The position numbers and the translations under genes are program-made. DNA of 64,000 nucleotides, taken from contig WPIO01000036.1 of NCBI GenBank assembly GCA_009760855.2, forward strand, positions 297,001 to 361,000. The letters are read 5' to 3'. The DNA comes from Cristatella mucedo. Its lineage: Eukaryota; Bryozoa; Phylactolaemata; Cristatellidae. Positions 1 to 12,028 of the stretch are shown one piece after another; position 1 is the first letter of the stretch, and each line of letters opens with the position of its first letter. A model generated the notes under the pieces. That model made no database searches, was not told the origin of the DNA, and saw only the letters and a list, made by a program, of their open reading frames with translations.

Positions 1-138
1 TAGCAGGCCTATGTTTTGCAAATGTGAGCCTTTAAAGCTACTCGGATGACCGTTGCCCGTCGACAATAGGCTCTGAAATTTCCTTCCAAGATAGGACCCG
101 AGCAAGTTGAAGTGCTCTGTTATGTCAGGCGAGATCAT

Positions 139-256
139 CCGTTAACCACCAACCGTGTAATCATGCTTTCTTTAAAACATAAGTAAAGCACCTAGAAAGA
201 GATTAGATTCTCCGAGGGTTACGTATAGTTGTATTATTAATGCTGTTGCTATTATT
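139..256 (+). mobile_element. L2-A 3' tail, strongly 5'-truncated
   Basis: The stretch contains the L2-A terminal signature GTAAAGCACCTAGAAAGAG, followed by TTCTCCGAGGG and a TATTATT-like end. Upstream, AACCACCAACC resembles the L2-A 3' UTR. No coding part is left. It is a dead-on-arrival copy typical of target-primed reverse transcription that stopped early. Confidence 0.5.
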
Positions 257-258
257 GG

Positions 259-1066
259 TCTTCAAGAAGACCTGGTTGATCGATATTATCAAACGCTATT
301 CATAGACCAAGCAGAAGTAGCAAAGAGACTCTGCGTAGGTCGGAATGCTTGAGAAGGTCTATACACATTCGGCTGTGCTGACTTTGTGGAGTGATAAGTT
401 CTAAAACTTGAATGCAAATTACTTGCCAGCTACCTGTACCTCAACTGTTTAGCTGCAGAATCACTTAGTTTTGGAAGTGCGCAAATGATGACGCGACTAT
501 TCAGCTTTCATTGTAAGTGCACAACGCGTGATTAATCGGGGAGCTTGAACAGAGTCTGAGGTCATGTGAGTTACTCACGTTGTGCTTTGATTCACTTTCG
601 CGCCACTCCAACATCCATAGCGAAATACATTGGCTGGTGAGACAACGTGTCTTCATGAAGCGTTGCCCACCATAGTCCCACCATTGCCCAGCATAGTCTG
701 AAGACCACCTTGTCAATCAGCTCATCTAGCTGATAGATGAATCTATAACATACCCATAAATATATATATATAATAATATAATAATATAATATAATAACCT
801 GAAGTACCCCGGCTCACGAATAGCCTCGTTGACGTGCGATCCGAGAGAATTGGGGACTGGAACGCATTATTTGGCATTATTTAATTAGTAATTATATAAT
901 CACTATTTACAAGGTGCCTTATTTTGCAAAGTAGCATGTTTCGCCATTGGGAATTTAAATATATCACGACGCGACATTCATGTCAGTTTATATTATATTT
1001 ATATCACATATAATTATTAATAATTACACACATATACATAATTATTAATTATAATATATGTATATA
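259..1066. other. Unassigned, partly AT-rich
   Basis: I see no gene. An AT-rich block of TA and TAATA repeats lies at about 750-800 and another at about 985-1072. A small perfect hairpin (GGTCTTC, two-base loop, GAAGACC) sits at about 258-273. Short open frames here have no recognisable content. Confidence 0.5.
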
Positions 1067-1245
1067 TACATACAATACTAGCTGATTTAACAGCCTCTTT
1101 TTGTATAGCAACAGACGAGCCTTTATGGCTATCACCACCACTTGCAGTGGCGGTAAAGGATCGCCCACCACAGGATTCGAACCCACGACCTTGGGGCCGA
1201 GGTCATGAAAAGCAACCGCCTTACCTAGTGAGCCAGTACGACTCA
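1067..1245 (-). mobile_element. SINE-1, tRNA-derived SINE
   Basis: On the minus strand the head reads with an A box (TGGCTCACTAGG, 1224-1235) and a B box (GGTTCGAATCC, 1173-1183), the internal polymerase III promoter of tRNA genes. The body has the family block GCCACTGCAAGTGGTGGTGAT and ends in AAAAAGAGGCTGTTAAATCAG. It does not fold as a real tRNA because the body extends about 100 bases past the T arm. It abuts AT-rich DNA. Confidence 0.75.
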
Positions 1246-1486
1246 ACAATATACAAGCGCTCAGTTCACTGCGCAGGTTTGTATCGAACTGAGAGCGTTC
1301 CGTAGATGCTCGAGTTACGGCCGATGTAGAGCTTTCTGCAATCGTACCGTAGCGGACTGCAACCTCCCGGAGTCATTCTCGTTAACACGACGCGATATCT
1401 GGCATCCCTAGGTCGGCCAAAGTAAAGTCTGTAGTCCTTGCTCATTACATTTAAGCTTAAGTAGCATGCTCTTGTATGCATGTGTG

Positions 1487-3215
1487 CATGTATCTCCGTC
1501 TGTTACTCCACAAAGCCACAAAGACTAGGTGTTACGCTACAGACTTTTGTTAGCCCACTCAAAGCCTAAACGGCTTTCGGTACGCATTTGTTATCCAACA
1601 GTTCTTATCTCACGCAACAAAGAGAAAGTGAGAAGCATAGGCAATCAGGAGAGCAGTTGAGGTAGTGAGTAGCATGCAAGTAGCAGAACCAAAGATTGCT
1701 GGAAAGAAAGTGCTATAGTATGCAGTGGGAGAGTAGATGTCGTTGCACAAAAGTTGTCGAAGCGAGTTCCACAGTCTGGGCCCTGCAGAGCAAAAGCTTC
1801 TGTCGCCAACGGTATTTAATTGGAGGAACGGAACAACTAATTTTATTGTCCATAGAGAACCTAAGGGCACGAAGAGGCTGAAACTGGTGTAGCAGTTCAA
1901 ATAGATATAAAGTAGCCAAGCTCTGGCGGGCCTTATGGGTCCGCGTAAGAACTTTACTCTATATCCGTTGATCAGTCGGCAGCCATCCAAGCTCTTTCAG
2001 CAAAAGAGACACGGTCAAACCTTTAAGATTTTTAAACTGAACGTGACGGCTTACTAGGTTGGCGGCTTCTTTTCACGATCTCGGTTCCGAGGTCGTGGGT
2101 TCGAATCCTGTGGTGGGCGATCCCTTATCGTCGCTGCAAGCGATGGTGATAGCAGTAAAGGCTCTTCTGTCGCTATACGAAAGAGGCTTTAAATCAGCTA
2201 GAATTGTATTTTTTTTAACCTTGCAGCCATATTCAACACAAGCTGCAGTGGCCTTGTGACTTTTCTTCGGTAGCCCAGGTAAAATGGAAATGCAAAAATC
2301 TAGCCAAGACAGAACCAGGGAGTTATTTAATTTTTTTGTAAGCTACCGTAGAAGACCGGTCCTAATCTTAGATAGGGATTGGACGTTATGGCTAGCTGTA
2401 GAACCAGTATTCGTAACGGAGCTTTCAAAATTTAGGCAGCTGTCGAAGGCGACATCTAAATTGCGTGCGAGTATGAGGTGATGGTCACACGATGGCATCA
2501 ACTATTAAGTATGCAAAGTATTCTAGCCCAGCCACACGCTTGGGGCGTCCTATAAGTAGCAGATCCGTTTGATCGTAGTTTAGTTTACAGAAATTTTCTG
2601 AAATCCAGGATCGAATGTCTGCAAGGCATGCATTAAGATTATCAGTCGCTGCAGCAGATTCCGACGGTTTGAATGACAAATAAAGCTGCTTATCGTCAGC
2701 ATAAAAGTGATAGCCAATTCCCTGGCCCTGATCACTTTCCCTAGAGGTTCAGCATAAATTGCGAACAGCAAAGGACCAAGGACGAACCCTTGAGGGACTC
2801 CACAGGTGACTGTCCTGGTGGATGAGACCTGACCCCTACAAGACACAGACTGAACACGATCGGACAAGTACGACTTGAACCACGCCAGTTCCTTGACTAC
2901 CAGAACGATCGTTTTTCTCAGTTGTTCAAGTAGGATATTGTGATCCATGGTATCGAAAGGCAGCTGATAAATCTAGCCACACCAGGACATTGTGGCATTC
3001 GCGTCCTTGTTGCTACAGGGGGTTTCGTCGGTTACACGGAGGAGAGCAGTTTCAGTGGAGTGCTTCGGCTGTGACTGTGACTGAAATTTCTCTGACAATT
3101 AATTTTTTTCGGTGAATGCTACAAGCGGCTTAGAGGCAATTGTTTCAAGAATCTGTGACTAAAAAGGAAGAAGGAAAACTCGGTAATAGTTTGCAACGAC
3201 CTCTGCCTCTAATCT
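1487..3215 (-). mobile_element. L2-B non-LTR retrotransposon, 5'-truncated, split by a SINE
   Basis: Read on the minus strand, this holds the reverse transcriptase (RT) of a CR1/L2-type element. The order is an ILETIVA-like block at about 3160, DHNILLEQLRKTI and WFKSYLSDRVQSV at about 2940-2860, CGVPQGFVLGPLLF at about 2800, and the catalytic YADD box (as YADDKQLYLS) at about 2700. It continues through PRLWNSLRQLL and the 3' UTR, ending near CTCCGTCTGTTACTCC. Frameshifts and stops break it into pieces of up to 126 residues. The YADD aspartates are still present, but the copy is a pseudogene. A SINE-1 interrupts it at 2049-2215. Confidence 0.85.
2049..2215 (+). mobile_element. SINE-1 inserted in L2-B
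   Basis: The B box GGTTCGAATCC is at 2098-2108. The A-box region (GGCTTACTAGGTTGGCGG) is slightly eroded. The body has the GCAAGCGATGGTGATAGC block and GAAAGAGGCTTTAAATCAGC. On both sides the L2-B sequence resumes, with a near-match TTTTTAA repeat at the two junctions as a probable target-site duplication. It is therefore younger than the surrounding L2-B. Confidence 0.75.
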
Positions 3216-3503
3216 AGCTTCACGATACCAATTGTTCGCCTATCGTGAGTGGAAGGCATCTGCGTTGGAGTGGCCGAACATGTGGTAGCTGATTGCAGGA
3301 TGCACGATGCCAATAATCACCGGATCGGCCATATCGTTCCCTGAATGGGGTCTGTTCTAAAAGCGACAAGCTTCAATTCTGGCAATGTTGGCACTGCATT
3401 GCAACTGCTTCTTAGGTCTTACCTCAGTGGAAGATGAGAGAGCGTAGATGTGAACGGCCATCGGCTAACGATCATCAGTGAGCCTTTCAAGTTTGGGGCA
3501 GTT

Positions 3504-3508
<5 letters not shown>
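3216..3508. other. Unassigned spacer before the GA tract
   Basis: No homology to the repeat families in this window is visible. The last 30 bases lead directly into the GA tract. No coding signal is seen. Confidence 0.4.
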
Positions 3509-3572
<64 letters not shown>

Positions 3573-3702
3573 AGAGAGACAGAAAGAGAGAGAGAGAGAG
3601 AAAGACACAGAGAGACAGAAAGAAAGAAACAGAGATAGAGAGAGACAGAGAGAGAGAGAGAAACTGAGAGAGACAGAGGGAGAGAGTGAGAGAGAGACAG
3701 AC

Positions 3703-3758
<56 letters not shown>

Positions 3759-3912
3759 AGACAGAAAGAGAGAAAAAGAGAGACATAGAGAGACAGAAAG
3801 AAAGAGACAGAGATAGAGAGAGACAGAAATCGAGAGAGACAGAGAGAGAGAGAGAGTGAGAGAGAGAGAGAGACTGAGAGAGACAGAGGGAGAGAGAGAG
3901 AGAGAGACAGAG

Positions 3913-3999
<87 letters not shown>

Positions 4000-4021
4000 T
4001 AGAGAGAGAGAGAGAAAAAGA

Positions 4022-4075
<54 letters not shown>

Positions 4076-4139
4076 CATAGAGAGACAGAAAGAAAGAGAC
4101 AGAGATGAAGAGAGACAGAGATAGAGAGAGAGAGAGACT

Positions 4140-4188
<49 letters not shown>

Positions 4189-4237
4189 AGAGAGACAGAG
4201 GGAGAGAGTGAGAGAGACAGACAGAGACAGAGACAGA

Positions 4238-4305
<68 letters not shown>

Positions 4306-4434
4306 CAGGGAGAGACAGACAGAGAAAGAGAGAGAGACTGAGAGAGACAGAGGGAAAGAGTGATAGACAGACAGACAGACAGAGAAAGAGAGAGAAAGAG
4401 GCAGAGAGAGAGAGACAGACAGAGAAAGAGAGAG

Positions 4435-4514
<80 letters not shown>

Positions 4515-4554
4515 CGAGAGAGACAGACAGACAGAGAAAGAGAGAGAGAGAGAG

Positions 4555-4646
<92 letters not shown>
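3509..4646. repeat. (GA)n microsatellite of about 1.1 kb
   Basis: Almost pure GA with interspersed GACA, GAAA, GATA and GGGA variants. The long open frames in it (Arg-Glu on plus, Ser-Leu on minus) exist only because the dinucleotide has no stop codons and should not be called genes. Higher-order blocks such as GACTGAGAGAGACAGAGGGAG recur several times (for example near 3665, 3872, 4190 and 4336). This indicates that segments of a few hundred bases were themselves duplicated. Confidence 0.98.
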
Positions 4647-4648
<2 letters not shown>

Positions 4649-4649
4649 G

Positions 4650-5360
4650 AACCAGTTTACACTTTTGCGACAAAGTTTATTTTACAATGATTCTCTTTAT
4701 TCAGGACCCTTGGCGTGCGCCCTTAATCGGACTAGCACTAAGCTCATCTGTCTGTCTGATCTACCTTCAAAGGGATTGCTGCCAAATCACGGCAATTCAG
4801 TCGAACCTTCACTGGATTCCTATCAAGCTATATTTTTTGCTTACGGCCTTGGCTTGGAACAAAAACTAACCATGCGACCTCATTGCTCCTACAGTGAGAG
4901 CTCTATCATCGACCGCTCCTCTGATTTCCAGCCGTGTCACTATAAAACTATATAAAACTAAGTGTCTTGGTGTTCCTGCATTGCTTACTCATCGAACGAC
5001 AGGAACTCGCTTTCGGCGCCTCTCATTACCTCCATTGACTTTGCATCGTTAACGTCTCAGCTTTCTGTACTCAAGTGAACTTGAAAGTCTTCTGTTCCAG
5101 TGCACTTTGCATGTTTACCTGTAGACAATTCAGCGAATATTTCGGACGAGGGTTCCTACTGACGCGATGCCACAAGTGTCACCTTGATCTGCAATCTGCA
5201 CGCTGGTCTAAGCATAATATCTTGCATGTCATTCACTCTTGTTTATTGCTTTTTTGTAGGAGTTCTAAAAAGCCTGGATAAACATTTTATTCTCTTAGGG
5301 CACTATCTAAATGGCTTGTTAGTATTGCTATCGTTGTGATTGTTATTATTACAAGAAGAC
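4650..5360 (+). mobile_element. Old L2-like 3' fragment
   Basis: The translated plus strand has CCQITAIQSNLHWIPIK near 4780-4830, aligning with the L2-A block SCHITPLLADLHWLPVK. A later stretch, NDRNSLSAPLITSIDFASL, aligns with the KAWNSLPTCVRTSPDLTTF region. The end at about 5263-5355 resembles an L2 tail (CTAAAAAGCCTGG, TTCTCTTAGGGC, then TTATTATTA). The frame is broken many times, so this is an old and heavily mutated copy. Assignment to a particular L2 subfamily is not possible. Confidence 0.5.
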
Positions 5361-6383
5361 CGTTTCAGTTTAACTTTTCATCACATATACCCTCCTTCTT
5401 ACTCATGTAATCGTCAAGCCTGCTATACAATTTACTTGAAATGCAGAGGACAAGTAGCGGTACTTGCGCTTTGATGCATCTCTGCCTGCACGCAGCACGC
5501 CGAACTTCCTTACCTTGCAACACGTGTAGCTGAAATTTGCACTTGGATTAGCGCAAACGTCCTCTTCGAATTCAATGGCTATAATAAGCAAATTACTAGC
5601 TAGTTATGGGCAAATCTAATGTTACTCAGAAACAAGAAAACCTACCCCTAAAATGGGCTCTTTAAAAACTACTTATTAGTATTAGCATTGTTAGAATTCT
5701 GTTGCTGGGGAACGTACGGAACGTGCGGAACTTTAACGAGATGCATATTTCACCACTTCTCACCGACATGTGCGTCTCCATATAACAATCATATTTTTAA
5801 TAATAGGAATTATAAATTTTTACTGCACCTTCAGAGAACCTTATCTTCTTGTCGGCACTTTACGTTGGCTATAAACGAAGCATGACCATACGGTGGTCGA
5901 TAACTTGCACAGTGTCAATATGGCTAGCGTTAAAACGCACTATGTCAGCATGCATAAGCAAATAAAAGAAACGTCTCTTCAGGGGATTCAGAAAATGCTG
6001 TGAGGAGCACATGCTATCGAGAAGCATACCGACCTCCAGGCTCTATGAATGACCTTCGGACACATTCATTGTCTTGCTACGGCCCACTTTCCACCGAAAT
6101 ACTTGCTAATCGTGCCTCGAATCGTAATGCGCGCGCTCCTCTGACTCGGGTCCATAATCCGTACCTTTACACTGAACTCTACTCAGTCGAAGGTCACCCC
6201 CTAGTCCTACTGCTTCCGAGGGCTGGAACTCGCTACGACATTCCGGACGGCGTGACTAAATTTCAAAGGAAACGGAGGCTAAAACCAACCGGCTCAAACC
6301 GCAGCCAGCGTTGCTTCGTCTGTGCGAATCGTCCTCTGTATTCTCAAGCGTTATAGAAACGCGTCGTGAAGAAGCTAGAGCCC
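5361..6383. other. Unassigned; possible eroded L2 fragment at its right end
   Basis: No gene is recognisable. An open frame at 6000-6356 ends with PRAGTRYDIPDGVTKF, which faintly resembles the L2 motif PRAWNSLPDGV followed by a 3' region. With so few matching residues I treat this as a hint only. No promoter or splice structure supports a host gene. Confidence 0.3.
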
Positions 6384-6432
6384 AGAGGCATCGCCGCCCT
6401 CGCAGCGCCCCCGCGAGGGCGGCGATGCCTCT
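6384..6432. repeat. Perfect inverted repeat, 20-bp arms, 9-base loop
   Basis: The arms are 6384-6403 and 6413-6432 (AGAGGCATCGCCGCCCTCGC and its exact reverse complement), with an AGCGCCCCC loop. No U-rich tract or gene end is adjacent, so it is not a terminator. Nothing in the flanks marks it as a known transposon end. Confidence 0.95.
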
Positions 6433-8099
6433 TTCACAGTCAAACGATGGTCACTGATACGACTCGAGGCCTCCCGCAGCCTATGAAAGATGACGAAACA
6501 GCTCAAGCGAGAGCCTGAACGTAAGACATCGGTAAGCCTAACTTTCTAGATTAGACTAGGTAATCTGCCAACTTATCCGTACTTTTTGTTAAGGCTCCGA
6601 CCTGCCATGCGGCCGTGGCACGTGTAGGATTCACAGAAATGTGTACCATACGCTGAGACGAAATGACACCGGCTGACACAGGTCAGTATTCCCGCGGCTG
6701 CTCTGCTACACCGGCCGGGCGCTGGGCGAGGCGATTGCAGAAAGTATCGCCTGCCATCGTCGTGGTCATCAATCCGAGCCGCGGCTACTGCACGGTGCAG
6801 CCAGCACAACAGGCGCATGTACCAGCCAGGTTCACTTTCTTCCACTTCCTGTCGGAGCAGCTAAACGCTATCGCTTAACGACACTGCAACGGGTGAATAC
6901 GGCCCCTTTTCGATGTTCTTTCCGTATCGGTTCATTATGCAACGCCGCATGATCTGACCTCATACCTCAACACGTTTGGGGTTTAAACGCGAAATCGTGA
7001 AGAAACAATCGCATGCATTGCTCAGGCTTACAGATGTCCGTCGACCTGTGGATACTGGCTAGCTCAGCTGCGGGCAGTAGACCATTAAATAGAGGTTCAG
7101 CTGCTGGGAGCTGCCACCGTAGCAAGATTGCATGCACCTCAAGTGTGTGGCTGCAGAATGTGTCCACAGTTTGGAAAAGCACTAAAAATAAAGTCCTTAC
7201 CAATACTCAAGATTTAAAAGCTTAGCTGGCCTCATTCGAGATTCTAAACTTGCTGTTGGTCACATGCGTTCATTTCTATTTATTACGAGTAATTCACAAA
7301 TCCTTGGTTGTGGCGAGGCTGAATTAGCAATGTCGGCATTCCGCTTGGGAAGAATAGTCCACAGCCGCTATGATATGTGGATTGTCTTATTGGAACTAGT
7401 AGAATTAATTGAGATCGGCTTTACTTATAGATTAATCATATGGTATTTTCAATGGAATCTAGCACAGGAACAAGTCGTTTTCTTTTCCCAGGAGTGATAC
7501 TTCCCTTCTTGTCAGTCCAGTTTTAGTAACAATATAGAGCCTCCACATCGCTTACTAGCATGTATGGATCGTGTATAGCATGTGCAGCGTATATAGCACG
7601 GTGGCTACTCAAGTCATCCTACGCTGAGCGAACCCGTAAATGCTCCATACCTTGAGACAAAAACTATGCAGGTAACGAATGTTGTCTTTATAAATGCTTG
7701 TCATACCGGAAGCCCTGGTGAAGGTAGTTAATTGAAACACAGGTAACGAGTGGCGGCAGAAGCCTCCCCCCGTTGCGTGATGGTATGCAGTGATGGCGAC
7801 GATAGAAGAGCATGGCGGCAATCGACAATGACCACACCTTAGCTGCAAGTAGATGTCGTCATCATAGAGCTGTATAATACACAGCTACTAAGGGTCTACA
7901 TGTGCTAAGAGCCAGCCAATTCATCCAGAGCTCATTAACAATCACTACTTAAATGATTTTTTTCGAGGTTCAAGTAATATATTACTTTTGAAATTTCTTT
8001 TCTCCGAGGTCTTCACTGGCAGACACACTTAGTCCACCCATAACTCAGATTTTAAGTGATCCTCTTAACAACGAGGTTGTCCCGAATCTTTCAAATCGT
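6433..8099. other. Unassigned intergenic-type DNA
   Basis: I see no transposon family, RNA gene or protein with recognisable motifs. Several short open frames occur on both strands without start context or conserved content. Base composition is ordinary apart from a GC-richer patch at about 6600-6830. Confidence 0.4.
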
Positions 8100-9250
8100 G
8101 CACAAAGTCTGGATTTGATTCAGAGATCACAATAAATTATCGCCCGCCCAGTTTCAATTATCTCTTTTTGTACAAGAGTCTCGAAGCGATTGTCGCAAAG
8201 CAGCTTGTGGCATGCGTTGAAAAGAATAATTTGTCAGAACAATTTAAGCGACACCACTCTACTGATGCTGCTCTCCTCCTTCCAAATATGACATCCCGTG
8301 CAGATTCAATGACGGGAATGTCACGGCCCTGGCACTGCTATAATTTATCAGCTGACTTCGGCACTATTAATCACAATATCCTGCTTGAACGATTGAGAAC
8401 AACCATCGGTCTGGTGGACGAGGCAATGCCGTTGTTCAAATCGTACTAGTCCGGTCGCGTCTAATCCGTGTCATGTGGTGGTCACGTCTCATTCACCAGT
8501 CACCTGTGGAGTCCCTCAAGGGTCCGTCCTCGGTCCCTAGCTGTTCTCCATTTATACCAGCCTCTGGGAAAAGTGACTCCGGGCCATCGGAATCGGCTGT
8601 AACTTCTCTGCTGACGAAACTCAGCTGCATTTGTAGTTTAAACCATCGAAGTCTGTTTCAGACTTGTGATTGACCGATGCATACTTGTGCGGACTGATAA
8701 ACTTGCGGTACTGATAAACTTGTGGTACTGAGGTAGTCACGGTATCTTAGCACTAGTGCAGTGAGGTGCTGACCGCGTGTCTTAGAACTGCATGGACAGC
8801 GAAAGTCGACAAGAGTGAACATGGACATAAGGCCAGAGCGTCATGGGCCCCTTGGACTGACCTAAACAATTGCTTTGCAGACATTCGATCCAGGACATCG
8901 GCCAATTTTCTTAAAATAAACGGCGATCAAATTAAACTGCTACTCATATGACACATCTAAAGCACGCTGCTGAACTAAAAGATGGTGCTCTTACAATAGA
9001 ATTTTTAGTTGTCCGACCGTAAATGTGTGCTCGCTCTGAGTTTAGGTGTCGTCTTTGGAAACTACATTGACATTCTTAGAGTTTCATTAAGGAGACTTTC
9101 TCCGAAGCTTACCATCACTATAAAATAGCTGTTCCATTCCTCTTCTCAAAGACCGTTGGCGACAGAAGCTTTGGCTCTGAAGGCCCAAACATGGAAAGTC
9201 ACATTCGCAATTCTTATGAAGCGGCATCTGCTCTTCTGTTTCCGACTGTA

Positions 9251-10289
9251 ATAATTTTAATTATTATTATTAGTAATAAATTCGTATAGAATCCTCAGAA
9301 AACCTAATCTCTTTCTAGGCTCTTAAAACATGCTGTAGAGCTAGGGGAAAACAAAGGTGCCTCAGAAATCGGAAAGCTTAATGCTCCAAATCGGCAATGC
9401 CAGCATATCTCCTGTCGTATGTGCACAAAATCTAGGCGTCCTGTTCCAAAATGACCTTTAATTCGACGACCACATCAGCTCCAGAGTCAGTCTGCCTACT
9501 TTCAGCTACATAAAATTGCTTTGCTAATATTTGGGATTGTTTAGACAGGAGTAATGCATCTGAATCGTTCGATGCATTTGTGTCATCCCGTCTCGACTTC
9601 CGTAACTCACTGATTGATAGTCCAAAGGGCTGTGCAATCAGGCAGTTACAGTTGGTGCAAAACTCTGCAGCTAGGCTTGTCTGTCGTGACCTCCGCAGTT
9701 GCTACATCAATCATCACTTGTCGCCGACCTGCATTGGGTCCCAGTCAAGAACCGCATCTACTTCAAAGATGTGTCACTAACTTTTAAGTCCTTCATTCTT
9801 TGGCCCCAAGTTACCTGTCATTCAGCATACATACCACAGGCTTATCAGAATCTAACCACTCAACTATACCTCGGACGAACCTCAAATCATTTGGAGACCG
9901 AGCCTTTAGTTCGTATGGTCCAAAAGCCCGGAACTCACTTCCGACTTGCATCACGACATCTCCTAACTGACCAGATTTAAAAAGAAGGTAAAGGCACATC
10001 TATTATCGCAGCATTTTTAGTTTGTCCATATGATTTCGTTCTTTGTGTGCCAATTCGTGCTGACTCTGTACATGCCACCACTAACAATATTTGCATACTG
10101 ACCCTGTGCATGTCACCTCTAACCATGTTATGCTTGTTGTCATTGAGCATGTTACCACTAACTATTCGACCATGCCTTATTTGCAGCAGATATGAAGTGA
10201 CTAGAAAGAGATTGAGTTCTCTGGTGGAGCCATACAAAATGAGTCATTACAATTATTGTTATTTTATTTGCGTAATGTCAAAAAACATA
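9251..10289 (+). mobile_element. L2-A insertion with outward-facing tails inside L2-B
   Basis: From about 9361 to 10262 this is a plus-strand L2-A: SRLDFRNSL at about 9590, LQLVQNSAARLVCRDLRSC at about 9645-9700, the 3' UTR at 10030-10200 and the terminal AGAAAGAGATTGAGTTCTCTG at about 10203. The left 100 bases (9251-9360) read as an L2 3' tail on the opposite strand (AACCTAATCTCTTTCTAGGC). ACTGTA flanks the whole block (9245-9250 and 10290-10295), matching a target-site duplication in the host L2-B. Confidence 0.65.
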
Positions 10290-10480
10290 ACTGTAGCATA
10301 TCATTTTCAGCCATCCTGGGGTGCTAATTCCATGCTACCCTTTAACTCAATTGACCCGACTTAGATATTCCTCTCACTTTCTCTTTGCTGCGCGATGAAG
10401 TCTGTTGGTTACTGAATGTATACGGAGAACCGCTTAGGCTTTGAGAACGCTGAGGAAAACTCTCCTGCTTAACAAATATA

Positions 10481-10566
10481 TTGCGTTTAAAGCACCTTGA
10501 AAGAGATTAAACTCTCTGAGGGCGCTTTATCAAGTACATTAGTATTATTATTATTATTATTATTAT
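10481..10566 (+). mobile_element. L2-A 3' tail inserted in L2-B 3' UTR
   Basis: The terminal hairpin region (AAAGCACCTTGAAAGAG ... GAGGGCGCTTTATC) followed by (ATT)n lies between two halves of the L2-B 3' UTR (CTCCTGCTTAAC on the left, CTTTGTGGCTTCGG on the right). Only about 85 bases of the element were copied. No clear target-site duplication is visible. Confidence 0.7.
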
Positions 10567-10603
10567 CTTTGTGGCTTCGGAGAGTTACGAACGGGGACAC
10601 TTT

Positions 10604-11734
10604 ACAGTAAGTTACTCAAGATCCGCTAATAACTTCCAGAAAATGCCATGCCCAGATGAATTTAGCATGCCTGAATTTCATTAAACATATTTTTGATATG
10701 CACTCATCCCTCAAGAGATGACGAGCTTCAAGATCAAGGTGAAGGCTAAAGGGGAATATCCTGTGTCGTTTCAGTAGCGGGTGGGCTGTTGTAATAAATG
10801 CACAGGATCGCATGAATGCTTACCATTTGTGGTACGAAATTGCAAGCCAAACAGTAGGATACTCATGGTAGATTCCTAATGTATAGGTTCCGTAGGCTAC
10901 TCATATAATAATATATAATATAATATAATATAATTTATAATATATAGGTTCCGTAGGCTACTCATCGACAGGAATACGCTCGTATCCGGAGTAAGGGGTA
11001 GTGGCTTCTAAACGTGGACTGCATTTAGCTGTAACAATCAAATCCGCATGAAGTATAACTGCATCAGGGGATATTTCTCAGCTAGGCTCAGATGCGGAGT
11101 CTACTGCTAATTTTCGTGTTATAAACGCTCTGTAGTGGTTCCGCAACTAAAGCCCCTTGTCACAGACACAGCGAACGCAATGCGAATTCGTCCTTGACGA
11201 CGCTTAACTGATACTGGCGACACGAGCAGCAAGGCTAGAGATGAGTAGAAATTATAGAAGAAATAGAGATATGTAGAAACGGTGCCGATGCACGAAGATG
11301 GCGCCGGCGATAGCAGAGCGCTGTAGCTATCAAGGCTACCCTGATAAAAAACCCTAACAAAAAGTCATGGCAACCTTAATAAAAAAAGTCATCGTCCTTG
11401 CCCGAAGCTGCACATTCGACAGATATAGCTACAGAGAGTCTGCATGTGCACAGCTCCAGTCATAGAGTGCAGCTGATTAATTACCTAACACTCCGGATCG
11501 CTTTTTATACAGTCTGAACGATAAAATATTACGTATTAGCCGGTTTCAAATTATTATAACTCGGGACCTTTAATAATTAGATCCATTGAAGTAATCTGAC
11601 AATTTAGCTAGCCATCGTTTCGGTACTTACTGCATATCATTAGTTATGCACATGCATGTCAGGGTGTGTGGGTAGACACAAAACTATAGTATTGGATTTC
11701 GATGCGAAGTGCCTACATCTGGAGATTTTCTAAG

Positions 11735-11737
<3 letters not shown>
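10604..11737. other. Unassigned; includes a 23-bp direct repeat around TA DNA
   Basis: No gene is seen. A direct repeat (TATAGGTTCCGTAGGCTACT plus CAT) occurs at 10882-10904 and 10943-10965, flanking a TAATA-rich stretch. The rest shows no match to families in the window. Confidence 0.45.
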
Positions 11738-11766
<29 letters not shown>

Positions 11767-11855
11767 CACGCGCACACACACACACACACACACACGCACA
11801 CACAGAGACAAACACACACGCACGAGCTCGCGCTCACACACACACACACACACAC
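11738..11855. repeat. (AC)n microsatellite, imperfect
   Basis: ACAC runs are interrupted by ACGC and by a CGAGCTCGCGCT patch. A short sequence similar on both flanks (GATTTTCTAAGC on the left, GCTTAGAAAATC on the right) forms an inverted repeat around the array. Confidence 0.95.
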
Positions 11856-11884
11856 GCTTAGAAAATCGTCCTTATGTATATACA

Positions 11885-12028
11885 CAGTGGCGGAGCCAGA
11901 GTTTTCAGGTTAGGGGCAAGGGTTCAGATTGGGGGGGGGGGGAAGAGGTCCCCCACAAGATCTGGGAAATTTTGAGCCAGGATATAGGTACTTCCCTCTG
12001 TTCATAGAAAGAATTTCCCTGGTTCTGC

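Larger units (their letters stand above)
8100..10600 (+). mobile_element. L2-B retrotransposon, split by two L2-A insertions
   Basis: The plus strand shows YKSLEAIVAKQLVACVEK at about 8170, KRHHSTDAALL at about 8250, NHNILLERLRTTIGLVDEA at about 8370-8425, a VTCGVPQG-like block at about 8505, and NCFADIRSRTSANFLKI near 8865-8925. The TVGDRSFGSEGP block is at about 9160. After 9250 the element is interrupted and resumes at about 10290 with its 3' end (CACTTTCTCTTTGCTGCGCG). A second interruption at about 10481-10566 precedes the last CTTTGTGGCTTCGGAG segment. The RT is deleted internally between about 9060 and 9110 and carries many stops. Confidence 0.75.

Noticed and set aside
1067-1245. True tRNA genes at the A/B box sequences (also 2049, 30552, 34472, 49040 and 59972)
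   Set aside because: Each is followed by the same body of about 100 bases and no proper acceptor stem closes, so they are SINEs.
3419-4673. Long Ser-Leu or Arg-Glu open frames (up to 402 codons)
   Set aside because: They are translations of a GA microsatellite, which has no stop codons in any frame. There is no unique protein sequence.
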